This document shows, piece by piece, positions 50,450-61,118 of a stretch of DNA of 64,000 nucleotides. Location: positions 52,760,212-52,824,211 of the forward strand of contig QVOM02000112.1 in NCBI GenBank assembly GCA_003586115.2. Direction: 5' to 3'. The translations under genes and the position numbers were made by a program. Source of the DNA: Salvator merianae (lineage: Eukaryota; Chordata; Lepidosauria; Squamata; Teiidae). The notes under the pieces were generated by a model. The model saw nothing but the letters and a program-made list of their open reading frames with translations, searched no databases and was not told the DNA's origin. Within the stretch, counting starts at the first letter, position 1. The number at the start of each line of letters is the position of its first letter.

Positions 50450-51547
50450 TAGAGATACACAAATTTGGTTCAGGTTCACTCAGTTTGAATAGAGCATAAT
50501 GGTTTGGCCCTGTTTAGATTGGATTGAATTACTCCCTGTTTGAAAGGGGCTAGTTCAATTTGAATTGAACCAGTGGCATTCATTTAAACTGAGTCAAATT
50601 GAATGACTCGATTCAAACTGTTCAAAATCAACCTCATCTGCCCCTTTAAATAGGGCTTTTAAAATGTATTCTAGTATTATATTTTTACAGATCAAACAGA
50701 AAGTGAGCTTCAGGTCCATTCGTATTTACCTTGCGCCACGGTGGCGACTAACTTCTGGGCGATGGGCCCACCCATCACACATGTGTGATCTCATGATCGT
50801 GCATGCGTGATGGGCAATGGGGCAATGCATGCGTGATCATGATCATGCATGCGTGATGGGCAATGGAGCCTATCCCTTTGGGCCTGTGTGAGGCCCCAAT
50901 TGGGTCCACCACACCCTGATCGGGCCTGGGACACCAGATGGGGCTGCGCTGCACCCCATCCAGCATTGTGGTCCTGATTGTGCGCATGCTGGATGGTTGC
51001 CATAGCAGCGGCCTACGAGTGTTGGACTGCTGCCATGGTGACAGGGAGGCCTGCGCAGTGTGCAGGCATGATGCAGATTACGCCTGTGAACTGGGCCCCT
51101 TGCCATAGTGCCATTGGGTCTACCTGATAAGTCCTGCAGCACCCAATTGAGGTGGTCTGATCACCTCAATCGGGCTCCCACAGCCCGATCAGGTTTGCCT
51201 GATGGCGCTATGGTGAGGGGCCCAGTGCGCAGGTGTGATCCGCGTCACACCTGCACACTGTGCAGGCCTCCCCATCGCCATGGCAGTGGCCCGACCCATG
51301 CAGGCCGCTGTGATGGCGAGGATCTGGCACAGCTACTGGTGTTCGCACGCACCAGTAGCTGGCTTGAAGTAAGTTTTTAGGCCCCATCGTGCAGACAGTG
51401 TCTGCGTGATGGGGTCTATTCCACCGTAGAATGGGCTAATTAGAATGAGCTAATTAACCCATTATATGGTGGAAAGTGTGAAGAGGCCCACTGTTTGATT
51501 TTCAGATTTGAACTGAAGCACGAACTTTTAGTTCATGGACATCTCTG
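50450..51547. mobile_element. Probable hAT-type element carrying a nested insertion
   Basis: The left end is TAGAGATACACAAATTTGG and the right end inverted is CAGAGATGTCCATGAAC. Flanking octamers GTAGAGAA and GCAGAGAG agree at 6 of 8. The flanks of the insertion (50450-50712 and 51490-51547) are full of GTTCAATTTGAATTGAAC-like words, as in TAGGGATGTGCACGAAC-type hAT elements. Ends and TSD have decayed, so this is a moderate call. Confidence 0.6.
50713..51489. mobile_element. GC-rich element of the 3-bp-TSD family, nested
   Basis: The right end inverted is GGGCCTCTTCACACTTTCC; the left end GGTCCATTCGTATTTACC is more diverged. Right subterminal fold-back: AATGGGCTAATTAG / CTAATTAACCCATT near 51431-51465. 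The left interior has GCATGCGTGAT and ATCACGCATGC-type palindromes. Dense CpG and CATGG words give open frames on both strands (50775-51380), none recognisable. Flanking triplets do not match. Confidence 0.6.
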
Positions 51548-51556
51548 GCAGAGAGT

Positions 51557-51736
51557 GGCCCTTTCTGCACTTGGCCTTATTGTGGATTATATCCCAGAAT
51601 AGGGACCTGCTATCCATATGCTAGTGCAAACTATGAAAGGTCTTGCCCAAGGCCTACCATAGTCTGCACTAGCATGCAGATGGCAGTTCCCTATGCTGAG
51701 ATATAATCTGGAATAAGTCCAAGTGCAGAAAGGGCC
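51557..51736. mobile_element. 180-bp MITE, 3-bp TSD (AGT)
   Basis: The left end GGCCCTTTCTGCACTTGG is matched exactly for 16 bp by the right end inverted, GGCCCTTTCTGCACTT. AGT is at 51554-51556 and 51737-51739. The interior is a long imperfect inverted repeat with TATATCCCAGAATAGG and CTGAGATATAATCTGG. It shares its left half with 56238-56323 and with 58010-58095. Confidence 0.92.
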
Positions 51737-51739
51737 AGT

Positions 51740-53329
51740 ATGTCAATATTGAGTATTTTCTAACTTACAAGCTTCTCTGGAGTTAAAGGCCCAAGAAAAG
51801 TATTGCTGAATAACTTTTTGCATGGGGCTTTTTTTTTTTTTTCCAGATCAAGAACTAGTGCAGGCAGCCAAGATGTCAAAATACAATGGAAATATATGTG
51901 TGTGTATATATAATTGTATCACTCAACAATAATCTCAAAATAATAAAATAAGCTCAATGGAGCCCTAGTCACAATTCTGAAATAATTCTAAGGTGACCGG
52001 AGAAATAGGGTTAAAAATAGAAGCCTCTTTTTCAGGGGGGAAAATCTGACAAAGTAGACAGACAGCACACTACTGTTGTCAGATTGCTGGAAGCAAAGTT
52101 TGTGTGCTTTCCATCTCCCTTGCATCCCATGGCTAACATTCATAAGGTCTGGTGGTGTAAGAAGAACTAATGAACTCCAGAAATTGATATGGTGCACTGC
52201 GCTTGATTAGTTTCTTGAAATATAATTTTGTAAGACACATAGGATGCTCAGCATTTATCTTAGCACCAATAAAAATATGTCTAGGGTTTTTTTTTCTTAT
52301 GTGATATTGTTTTTTTCTAATCATGTCTTCCTATAATAATGCCAATTGATTAGTCCCTCTGGGCTCTGGTGACCTTTTTATATAAGAGGTGACCACTATG
52401 TATCTCCTTTCACAAAAAGAAATTCTTTCTAAAGCTACTACTCAGGTTCATTAGGATAAATGTACTGTAGTATGCATGGTTTGTTCACCCCCTCCTACAT
52501 TTGTGTGTCTCTACACATCTTTGTTGAGAAACTCCTGGGAACCATATTCTCTTTGTTCATGTTTTACTCTTGAAATCTCTACTTGACTATAACTGTACTT
52601 TACAGATAGGCAATTTCAGTGTAATTAAGCTTCATGAATATGAAGGGTCTTGTAGAATTCCCACAATGCCCTGGGGTTAGTTTTAGCAGTAAAATTCTGT
52701 CTCTTCTCATTTGTGACCTATTAGGGTGTCACTTTTGTTCAGCAGCTACATGATGTTGATTCTCAAGAACTACAAACTGCATATTTGTTAATTTTTAATC
52801 CTTGGCAGATTGACTATGGAAGGTTCTTGTGTTAACCAGCATAAGAACAGTTTGTTAACAGATTCGGCAGTAGTGTTGTGTTTGATTACAAAACGCTAGG
52901 GCAATCTTTAAGCATTACTTGATAGTGACAGTAAATATCTGACAGCATCAGTGAGAATGAGGGTCCTAGTTCTGCCCCCTTCCTATTCTCTTCTAGATTT
53001 TTGAAGGTCACAAATGGGGCCTTTTGCACTTCATTGCCTCTTTTAATTCTCCTAAACGCACATTCATAGACAGATTTCTTTTTTAAAAAAACAAACCAAC
53101 CCTGTCTTAGATGTTTATCTTCCAAGATTTAACAGCAAATGAAAATGGTGAATTTTATATTTTTATTTTAAAGCAGACATAGTAAAGTATGGCTGCATGA
53201 AACTTGGACAGAGATATTTTTAGATACAGGAGAAGATTTAGCATTACTGCTAATTTTCTATACTGTCTGGTTCATCAGCAATGACTGTTCTTGGATAAGG
53301 AGAGCTTGATTTTTCTCACTATGAGGCTG
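51740..53329. other. Intronic sequence, nothing recognised
   Basis: A T-run lies at about 51829-51842, and AT-rich DNA follows. No named repeat or gene. Confidence 0.4.
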
Positions 53330-53460
53330 TATACGGGGCAGACCTTGAAGATGGTTTGGAAGGTGAAACAAATGCAGAATGCCTCAGTGAATTGATCGAT
53401 GGGTGTCTTTGTTTGGACACCTAGCATACCAGTTCTAAAAAATCTGTACTGTTTACCCAT
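53330..53460 (+). mobile_element. L2-clade LINE ORF2 C-terminal fragment
   Basis: Translation gives QMQNASVN*SMGVFVWT, then PVLKNLYCLPI, corresponding to the LQNAAARLVTGV and PVLKDLHWLPV motifs of L2-type ORF2. An antisense CR1 tail follows directly. Confidence 0.75.
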
Positions 53461-53461
53461 T

Positions 53462-53680
53462 TAAGAACATAAGAGAAGCCTTGCTGGATCAGGTCACAGC
53501 CCATCTAGTCCAGCATTCTGTTTTACACAGAGATCCACCAATTGCTTCTGGGCATTCTCAAACAGAATAAAAGGCAAAACCTTCACCTGCTCTTGACTCC
53601 CGCAAATGGTTTTACAGACATCCTGCCTGTCTTTCCAACCTGGAGGCAGCCCAGGTTCCTATGGAGCCCTGTCCAGAGTA
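53462..53680 (-). mobile_element. CR1 LINE 3' end, antisense
   Basis: TTAAGAACATAAGAGAAGCC, CCATCTAGTCCAGCATTCTG, GCTTCTGGGCATTCTC and CATCCTGCCTGTCTTTCC match the antisense copies at 2750 and 24661. Confidence 0.8.
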
Positions 53681-56194
53681 CTGATGTTGCCATTCAAGGT
53701 GCTAAACAACTTGGCTTCTAAATTCTGAAGGAACATTTCCTCCTGCATAGACCTGCCTAGAAGTTGAAATCACAGGGAAGCCATGCAGTGGCAGTAAATG
53801 AAAGGGCATTTACCAGGGTTGTTCTAGGAATTTCCTCTTTGGAGTGCATTAGGCAACCTCAATGTACATCTGTCATTGTTGGGTTAACATGCACTTTAAC
53901 TGGGCTTTGGTTTTTAATATATTCCTGGTCTGTGTTGTTCTGTTAGGCCTTGTGATTTTTAATCTGGGTTCTTTTTTTCCTGTATTCTAATTGGTTAGCA
54001 ACCCATAGGACCATCTGACAAAGATGGATTACAAGTTAAACCAATAAATAAATACATGTATTTTCAGACATTGATAATTATGAATGTAACAAGCAGATAT
54101 GAATGATCTCACCATGTTTTGGTTGACTCTTGAGGTATGTGTCTGATTAGCTGAGCAAAAACCTTAGCAACAACCCATCCTTCTCACAGACAGACCTGCC
54201 ATGCTTTCATGTGGAGCTCTTAAGAAGGGAATGGAAAATCGAATTTCCTTCTTGGCTTATAGGAATGACTTATGGTTGTATTTGCATATGCTTAAATGGC
54301 TGTTTTTTGGGTGCCTCCAGGCAAGGTTGGCCACTTGCTGCTGCCCCAGAGTGCCCAAATCCCATTTTGTGGGCAAGAAAGGACTTCTTCCCCAAAGGAG
54401 CAATAGTTCCTGAACTGAAGTTATCACTTCAAAAAGAGGATTACCTGGTCAGGGGATGGAAGGTATCATGGCGAAGAGATACAGTAGGTACCACATTTTC
54501 ACTGCACCACCCACTCATCTTTTGGTGGTGGTGGTGGTGGGGTGAGAATGTAGCACAAATTGTGCCTCACTAGGATCTTTTATTTCAACCAATTTATTTT
54601 CAGTCAGCTGAACGGAGGAGGGAACATGTGAAAAGTAATCATGTAGCATCAGTTCTGCTCTCCCTTCCTCTCCTCTTCTTTTCCACTCACTGAGTGGATT
54701 GAAAAAGTTACCTTATTTGCAGAGAAGTCTGGTGCTGTTCCATGAGGATGTTAGGAGGTGTAACTCTCTTGCCAATTGTAGGCTGTTACTGATGTGGTAG
54801 AATGCCCTGGTCTAGGATAGACCTGTCCACATTTGGACAGATCCTCCCAGTTCAGGTCTGGATGCTTGTTTCAAAGGCTGGACCCAGCTTTCAAAGTTGG
54901 CACTCAGCCTTTGATGTTTCTGGCCAGGCCCTTTACAGCAGTGCACCAATTTCTGGTGACATTTATGTATGTGTCACTGAAAGGGACCCTCCCTGGTCTA
55001 CGAGACCAAGGAGACTTGCTTTCTGCATGCTGTTTGTGGTCTAGTATACTGACAGTGGTCTGCTTGTGGACCACTTCTTTCAAGTATCCCGGTTTATTGC
55101 TCCATCCAGTGCAGACAGACCATACTGCGAGGGGGTGGGTCTGCACTATTTCACACTAGCCTGCAGAAGGCCGACCTCTGGACTCCTCCGGGATACATAG
55201 TCCTTATAGTTTTCTTCCAAGTTGGAACAAAAGTCAAAACTTGTTCCATCCGCACATCTAGATTGTATATATTTCTCATTGCGTCATTATCACAGACTGT
55301 TTTTCATTACATTTTTTTCCTTGTTTCCCAAGACAGAATTCTTCTTTACTCGTACTTGCCTAGCACACCTTCTGACTTTGATATATGGTAAAATGCAGGT
55401 TTTAAATGCTCTTTGTAAAAGATCATTGAACCATGACCATGTATGTTATAGTAGTTGCTGCAATATCTGGTATTATTGGGCTCTGATGGTCCGCTAGTGC
55501 TGACACTTCCTCCCTTCTTTTTAATAAATATCCCATATTACAAAGAAACAGCAATAATAAGACAGCTTTAGTTACTTCTCCTTTTTGCTGCTTCTCTCTA
55601 TTCCAGATGTGTTCATTTGGCTGGAACATGGAGGCACTGGTGATACTATGCCAAGCCAGTAGCAAAAGAGTGCATAGTTTTCTCATCTGTGCTAATTTGG
55701 GCAGATGGTGATGATGACAACATGCCAAGGTGGTCATGATATGAAAATCCATCACTGCTTGGACTGTCATTACTGCTGGTTGCATGCTTTTTTGTCATTA
55801 CTGCTGGTTGCATGTCAGTTGCAGTAGAGGATTACAGGTGCCCAAGCAATTTTAGAAAAAAATCCCTTTAAAAATCTGGAGCCATTGCTGTTTTCTTCAT
55901 TCAATAAATATTGCACTTAAAAAAAAAAGATTGATAGATGGGAATGGTAGTTGTTAAGAAAGTCAAGAGAAGGTACAAACACATTGAATGAAATGACTAC
56001 TTTTATTTGTTTACTGAGAGTTAAGGACATGCAATTCTTTTTAAGTGATCTGGAAATAAAACTAACTTTCACCATTTAGTCACTGGGACTGTGGCAGCAT
56101 ATTTACAAAGGTAGGATGATGCTGATGTCTTTTCCCTCATGTATCATGACTTTTTCAGCTTATAGGTCTGGTAGGAATTTCTCCAGTAAGACAT
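53681..56194. other. Intronic sequence with minor repeats
   Basis: A (GGT)n tract lies at 54523-54542. A direct duplication of TGTCATTACTGCTGGTTGCA occurs at 55765 and 55793 (28 bp apart). A LINE-tail-like stretch at 53990-54060 ends in AAATAAATAC. The frames 54211-54573 and 54833-55159 match nothing. Confidence 0.4.
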
Positions 56195-56237
56195 TTTGAC
56201 TGAATTTGCACTTACCTTAGTGAAATGAAACAACATA

Positions 56238-56323
56238 GGTCCTTTCTGCACTTGATGTTATTGTGGATTATATTCCAGAATAGGTACCTGCTATCCACAA
56301 TAAGGCCAAGTGCAGAAAGGGCC
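56238..56323. mobile_element. 86-bp MITE, 3-bp TSD (ATA), nested
   Basis: The ends are GGTCCTTTCTGCACTTG and, inverted, GGCCCTTTCTGCACTTGG. ATA lies at 56235-56237 and 56324-56326. The interior folds on TTATTGTGGAT / ATCCACAATAA. It is essentially two ends with almost nothing between. Confidence 0.92.
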
Positions 56324-56540
56324 ATAGTCCCAAACTGGTTCACTTCCAGCACAGTTGAGACCATTTGCATTCTGAGCACTGGAACATCTCTGTTCATGTC
56401 TTGCAGTGCAAGCAATGTAAATGACATATCTCCTGTTTCATTCCGGGTGATGTGTTTTTCTGTCAGATGTTCTGCTCCTCCCTATCTGCGATAGAGTGAT
56501 ATGCGTGTTGGTCCTATGTTGCATCCGGTGTTTAGGGTCA

Positions 56541-56665
56541 AGCATTGCAGGTCTGGACCTAGCATGGCACAGTCTGGACCCTAGCATTGCAGGGTCCAGA
56601 TCCTAGCATCACAGGGTCCAGATCTTAGCGTCACAGGATCCGGACCCTAACATTGCACTGGAGGT
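56541..56665. repeat. 22-bp tandem repeat within transposon
   Basis: AGCATTGCAGG-like unit starts at 56541, 56561, 56583, 56605, 56627 and 56649, spaced 20, then 22 bp four times. Units carry GTCTGGACCCT or GTCCAGATCCT cores. Confidence 0.9.
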
Positions 56666-56858
56666 GGTGTGGAAACACCGCTCCTGGACCATTCCTGCTG
56701 CTGCAGGTACACTTGTGGACTGCTTTTAACCGGTCCGTAGCTGGACTGGAACAGGGAGCTCTTCGGATGCTTCTGGAACACTTCAGCAGATGACAGATGC
56801 GGATGAAATATTTCAGTGATCTGTTCATGAACACCAGGTAAGTGTGACAAAGTCCTTT

Positions 56859-58009
56859 TGTATCCACTTTTATAGCCTTAAGGAGGGGATAACAAAAGGA
56901 AAAAAGAGATGAAGAAGGAAAAAGAAACCTAGCTCAAGTGGCCCTTCTTAAAGATGCAAATTTATTATATGGAGTTCCTTGAATGGAAGTAGTTCAGGTG
57001 TAGAGAGAGTCAAATGGAAGTTAGGTTGGGCCTACAACCTTGTCATGACACCAGTATCACAGCATTTCAACAGCTGTTTGTCAGAGCTCTGCTGTTCTGC
57101 TGTTAAAGTGCTGAAAGGGACCCTTATGGTGGCATGGTTGTAGGGCTCATGGGGGTCCATTAGGCATGGGGGGTTATGGTTGTGCCAATTCTGCCAAAGT
57201 AGAGGAAGAATTGGCAGAGATTACTCAAGAAAGCTTAACAGTGGTACAATACAATACAGCGTTTTGGCATTTCTGCCATGTGAGGACATTGATATGTGTG
57301 TAAGGAATAGTACTCTGGACCAAAGCCTTGTATTAAACATCTTCTGATCTGATGTACACCCACTTATGTTTTGTTTTTCGACCACTACATCTCTCCTTGA
57401 CCTCAGCTGTTTTTCAAAAATAATATCAGAGCCTCCTGAAGGTCAAGCTTTGTGTATATGTCATGCTTAATTGTAATTGAACACATCATTCTTGAATTTT
57501 CTTGCCCCCTCCCACAAGAGAGGAGGTCAGGAAGACTGTATTTAGCATCCTCAATTAGCTGCCCTCAGGCTAAAAATGACATGTTTTTGCGATATTAGTG
57601 ATAGTGCAGCAGGGAAAGAATGTGGAGATAGAAAAAGAGAGAGAGAGAGAGATGGTTCCATCTTTTGCACTAATGTTCGGAATAACTGCAATTTAGTTCA
57701 ATTATGTCCACTTGAGAATAATGTACATTTAACCTGTTTGACAGCTCGGCCACTAATGGAATTAAGTGATGTCTTTTGCCTGGTGCTCTCTTGGCAGCTT
57801 TCTAAAAGTTTGTGAATGCAGGTAAGGCTTTCGAAGACATTAAGACTCCCAGGGGAGCTGTAGGACTGTGGCTTGTCACTATGAGAAAACTATCAAGAGA
57901 AGATGTATACATTTTGGGAGAAATGGAAAGAAACTTCAGAAGAGGGTGAAGTTAGTGGTGACAATAATTAAAAGGGTTGGGGGAAAGGCCAGAATTTAAA
58001 TTGTTGATC
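56859..58009. other. Intronic sequence, simple repeat only
   Basis: A (GA)n tract lies at 57635-57652 inside a chance frame. No gene. Confidence 0.4.
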
Positions 58010-58095
58010 TTTTATGCACTGGGCCTTATTCTGGATTATATCCCAGAATAGGGGCCTTCCATCTGCATGCTAGTGCAGACTACATTTTCTGGTCT
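58010..58095. mobile_element. Fragment of the 51557-type MITE
   Basis: TATGCACTGGGCCTTATTCT, TATATCCCAGAATAGG, and GCATGCTAGTGCAGACTA repeat the left half of the element at 51557-51736. The terminus before TATGCACT is lost. Confidence 0.75.
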
Positions 58096-58744
58096 TTAAT
58101 ATGGATTAGAGGTGGGATAGGAAAGGTAGCATGTAATAGCTACCACCTCTTAAGCTCCTTATGAGCCACTTTTATTTTTACTGCGTTTGGATGCAGCCTG
58201 ATTAACACTTTTTTAAACAACAAGAAAATCTGTTATCTCTTGAGGTTCTTTCCTTGCAAGAAAAATCACTCATGTGTGTTATTAATTCGTTTGAGTTTAT
58301 TTTGTAAAGAAAATGGGCAGAATAAAAGTGATTGACTGAAATAAAATTGCGTTTCCCAAAAGACAAAACTGAATAAGTGAATAATTCAGTATTTTTCTCT
58401 CTCAATCTGAAAATATAAATATAGATATATAAGTGAGTGAAACTGAAATCCTACATACACTCACAATGAAGCATTCAGAAGGGCTTCTGAGTGTTGCATT
58501 GACAGTGAATAGATATGGAGGTATAGATTGCTCATTTATATTTGTGTTCATAACATTATCATGCTTTATAGACCTGACTGAAGAACTAAACCATCTGGAA
58601 GCCACCAAATTAGCAAATACTGCACTAAAATGTGGGGCTACTTAGCCCCATGTCTAGCCTTTTCATCTAGTGGGTAATTGCATATTCTGGTCTCTGGCCT
58701 TGTCCAATTTCTTATTTTTACATATTAATGCATATTGTTTCACT
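58096..58744. other. Intronic sequence, nothing recognised
   Basis: AT-rich; opposing frames 58402-58645 have no family signature. Confidence 0.4.
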
Positions 58745-59110
58745 TGCTTAAGAATATTACTTTTATTTATTCAAATATTTTTATGTTGTCCTTACTCAAA
58801 GTTCCAGGGCAGGTTCTAACAAAAAAAGAAGATAAAATCAATAAAACAATATAAAACATAACTTAATACAGGATAACGGTCAGAGGAAGCTAAACATCAA
58901 GTACCTTGGTGAAGAGTATATTTTAACAGGTACCAAATGCCATATAAATTTGGCGTCTGGCACAGCATTACTGGAAGGCTGTTCCAAAGCTTGGGGGGTG
59001 CCACAGAAAAGCCCCCCTGGCATGACACCACCCCTCGCACTTCTGAGTGTGGTGGGACTATAAGAATGGCTTCATTCTGTAATCTTAATAATGGAGGCTG
59101 GGCCTGTTAT
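58745..59110 (-). mobile_element. L2-clade LINE 3' region, antisense
   Basis: The antisense tail TTTATTTATTCAAATATTTT, AGTTCCAGGGCAGG and AAGATAAAATCAATAAAAC is followed by GAAGAGTATATTTTAACAGG, GGAAGGCTGTTCCAAAGC and GGGGTGCCACAGAAAAGCCC. This is the usual order of this LINE's 3' coding and untranslated region read backwards. Confidence 0.75.
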
Positions 59111-59130
59111 TTTTGCTGAATAGATTCTAG

Positions 59131-59516
59131 GGGCCTGTTCACAGTTACCTTCCAGTAAACTTCTGAATGCTCACTAGACAGACCCATCTGCATCACACTG
59201 CTGCATCTGGGAACGCCTTCAGCTGTTCCCGGATGCTACAAATGTAGACAACTAAAATGCTGTCTACAGCTTGACTAGGACCAGCTGGATGGTTCTTAGT
59301 CAGTAGCATTTATGCCCTCTTCTGGGTGTGAATGCTGTGAGTGGGTGGTGTGGCTGCAGTGCACAGTCATGCACCACATCCTGATCGCCATAGCAATGGC
59401 CAGACATTGCTGCAGCTGCTGTCATGGTGATTGGGTCTGCCCTGGATGGACCATTTCTGCTTTGAGTGCCGGTGGCCCAGTAAGGGGCTGTTCCAGCCCT
59501 CCAAGTGTGAAGGGCC
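59131..59516. mobile_element. Non-autonomous DNA transposon of the 3-bp-TSD family, no clear TSD
   Basis: The left end is GGGCCTGTTCACAGTTACC and the right end inverted is GGCCCTTCACACTTGGAGGG. Flanking triplets TAG and ACC do not match. The right end abuts a family A tail (59520-59620), as at 35621. Confidence 0.6.
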
Positions 59517-59519
59517 ACC

Positions 59520-59625
59520 TCCATGCCTCAGGCTTGCTCTGCAGTTTCACCCTGCCATGTGGCAGGGATGGCAAGTGGCAATTATGGGATCTAAACAAGA
59601 TTCCGCATCTTTCTCTTGTTTTTTT
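59520..59625. repeat. Family A repeat tail, isolated
   Basis: GGCTTGCTCTGCAGTTTCAC, CATGTGGCAGGGATGGCAAG, AAACAAGATTCCGCATC and TTTCTCTTG match the 3' parts of 770-1265 and 35259-35730. Confidence 0.65.
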
Positions 59626-59884
59626 TCTATGTATTTGTTAATTGTATTTACCTATGATTCTGCAGGCTTAGGTGATTGCCTGGAAAAGACCTCAGATGAT
59701 CACAGCTTGCAGCCATTTATGCCTTAGCCTGTGTTTTGACTGTTCTGGACTCTTTGAACATTGGCTGTTAGTGCAGCTATGAATTCATGATTGGAAGAGG
59801 GACTCCCTTTTTTTTCATCTCCTGAGCGAAGGGCCATGAACGGATTTCAAGAGACATGTTTGGAAATCTGGTGATATAACTTAA

Positions 59885-60442
59885 GGCCTTTTCGCACTTT
59901 CCAGCTTGGAATGTTCGTATCCGAACATTCCAAGGTGCAACCGTCCATGGTGCAGCAACCATCCGCACTGCGAGGGCTGGGATATCTCGGAAATGGGCTT
60001 CCAGCACTTGCAGTATGAATGCTGGCTGCCCACCATAATAGTGGCTGCAGAAACATCTGATCGCTGCCATGGTGGCCAGGGACATAGCGCACAACTGCAT
60101 AGCTGCAGTTGCGCCACAGCTTGCAGTGTTCACACCAGGAAGTAGGTGCAAATGCTGTGTACCAGAAGCAGTCCAGCTGTGTACTGGGAGCTGTCCAGCT
60201 GCTCCCAGTATAGGTGTGAAGCACAATTTTGTGCTCCATAGTTAGAAGTGATTATTCCTGATCAAATCACAATTGAAAGGGAACAGTAAGATTGAAAAAA
60301 AAATGGAGGGAGAGATAATTTTGACAACACAAGGAGAAAACATTTCATTTGTTTATGGTGAGCCACTAGAGCCTCCGTGACATGTGGAAACACCTCTCTA
60401 GTAAGCATTTGATCACCCACTAGAGTGTAAGTGTGAACAGCC
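59885..60442. mobile_element. Probable 3-bp-TSD family element, interrupted
   Basis: The left end is GGCCTTTTCGCACTTTCC and the right end inverted is GGCTGTTCACACTTACAC. Left subterminal hairpin: CTTGGAATGTTCG / CGAACATTCCAAG. The middle (GCTGCCATGG, CCAGCTGCTCCCAGTA) parallels the element at 4221-4671, so the two are relatives. It appears to be interrupted by the unit at 60249-60362. No clear TSD. Confidence 0.6.
60249..60362 (+). repeat. Local repeat unit R, copy 1
   Basis: It opens TGATTATTCCTGATCAAATC and ends CATTTGTTTATGGTGAG, with ACAACACAAGGAGAAAAC between. It is nearly identical to the inverse of copy 3 at 61001-61118. Confidence 0.85.
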
Positions 60443-60860
60443 CCCCAGTTTACTAGATTTTGAGGAATGACTTTTTGAAAAAAGCAAAAGAATACTGAAA
60501 AATTCATTAGGCAATGTATATTTAACGTGTTTATATATGTATATAAAAAATAACAAATTGATTCCTAAAATGCTGTGAGAAAATCTAGAAAATATCATAA
60601 ACATTTTATTAGGGGTATCATCACTGATATAGACTTGATTCACTAGAGCGTCAGTAGAAAGAATAAATGTAAATGAATAGGAAAAATGTCTCTTTATTAT
60701 TCTCCCTGCATATTTTCCCACCATTTTTTAGTTTGGGTTTTATTTTGCATAATAAACTACTTTAAATTAAAAAGCAGATTACGACATTTTTCACATAGGA
60801 AAGGGGATGCTCCTTTTTTCATTTTCATTTTTTTTTTTTTTGCAGAATTTTCCTAATCTA
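60443..60860. other. AT-rich spacer between R copies
   Basis: A T-run lies at about 60829-60841. No gene or named repeat. Confidence 0.4.
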
Positions 60861-61118
60861 TAATTATTCCTAATCAAATTGCAATGAATTGGGAGCAGTA
60901 AAAATAAATTTAAAAGAGAGAGAAACAATTTTGTAATCACAAGGAGAAAATATGTTTGATTTGTTTACGGTGTATAAAATGTTTTAAAATTAACATTTTG
61001 CTCACCATAAACAAATGAAACGTTTTCTCCTTGTGTTGTCAAAATTATCTCTCACTCCATTTTTTTTTTTTCAATCTTACTGTTCCCTATTGATTGTGAT
61101 TTGATCTGGAATAATTAC
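60861..61118. repeat. Inverted pair of unit R (copies 2 and 3)
   Basis: Copy 2 (60861-60972, direct) and copy 3 (61001-61118, inverted) face each other over a 28-bp AT-rich spacer, so the DNA can fold into a hairpin of about 115-bp arms. Copy 3 is much closer to the distant copy 1 than to its partner. The match extends outward as GCAGAATTTTCCTA / TAAGCTAATTCTAC. Confidence 0.85.

Larger units (their letters stand above)
56198..56855. mobile_element. Non-autonomous DNA transposon, 3-bp TSD (TTT), with nested copy
   Basis: The left end is GACTGAATTTGCACTTACC and the right end inverted is GGACTTTGTCACACTTACC. TTT precedes and follows it (56195-56197 and 56856-56858). It contains a complete small element at 56238-56323 and a 22-bp tandem array at 56541-56665. 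Confidence 0.7.

Noticed and set aside
50775..51380. Several 70-90 residue frames in a GC-rich block
   Set aside because: They lie on both strands of a non-autonomous transposon with palindromic words, and no domain is recognisable.
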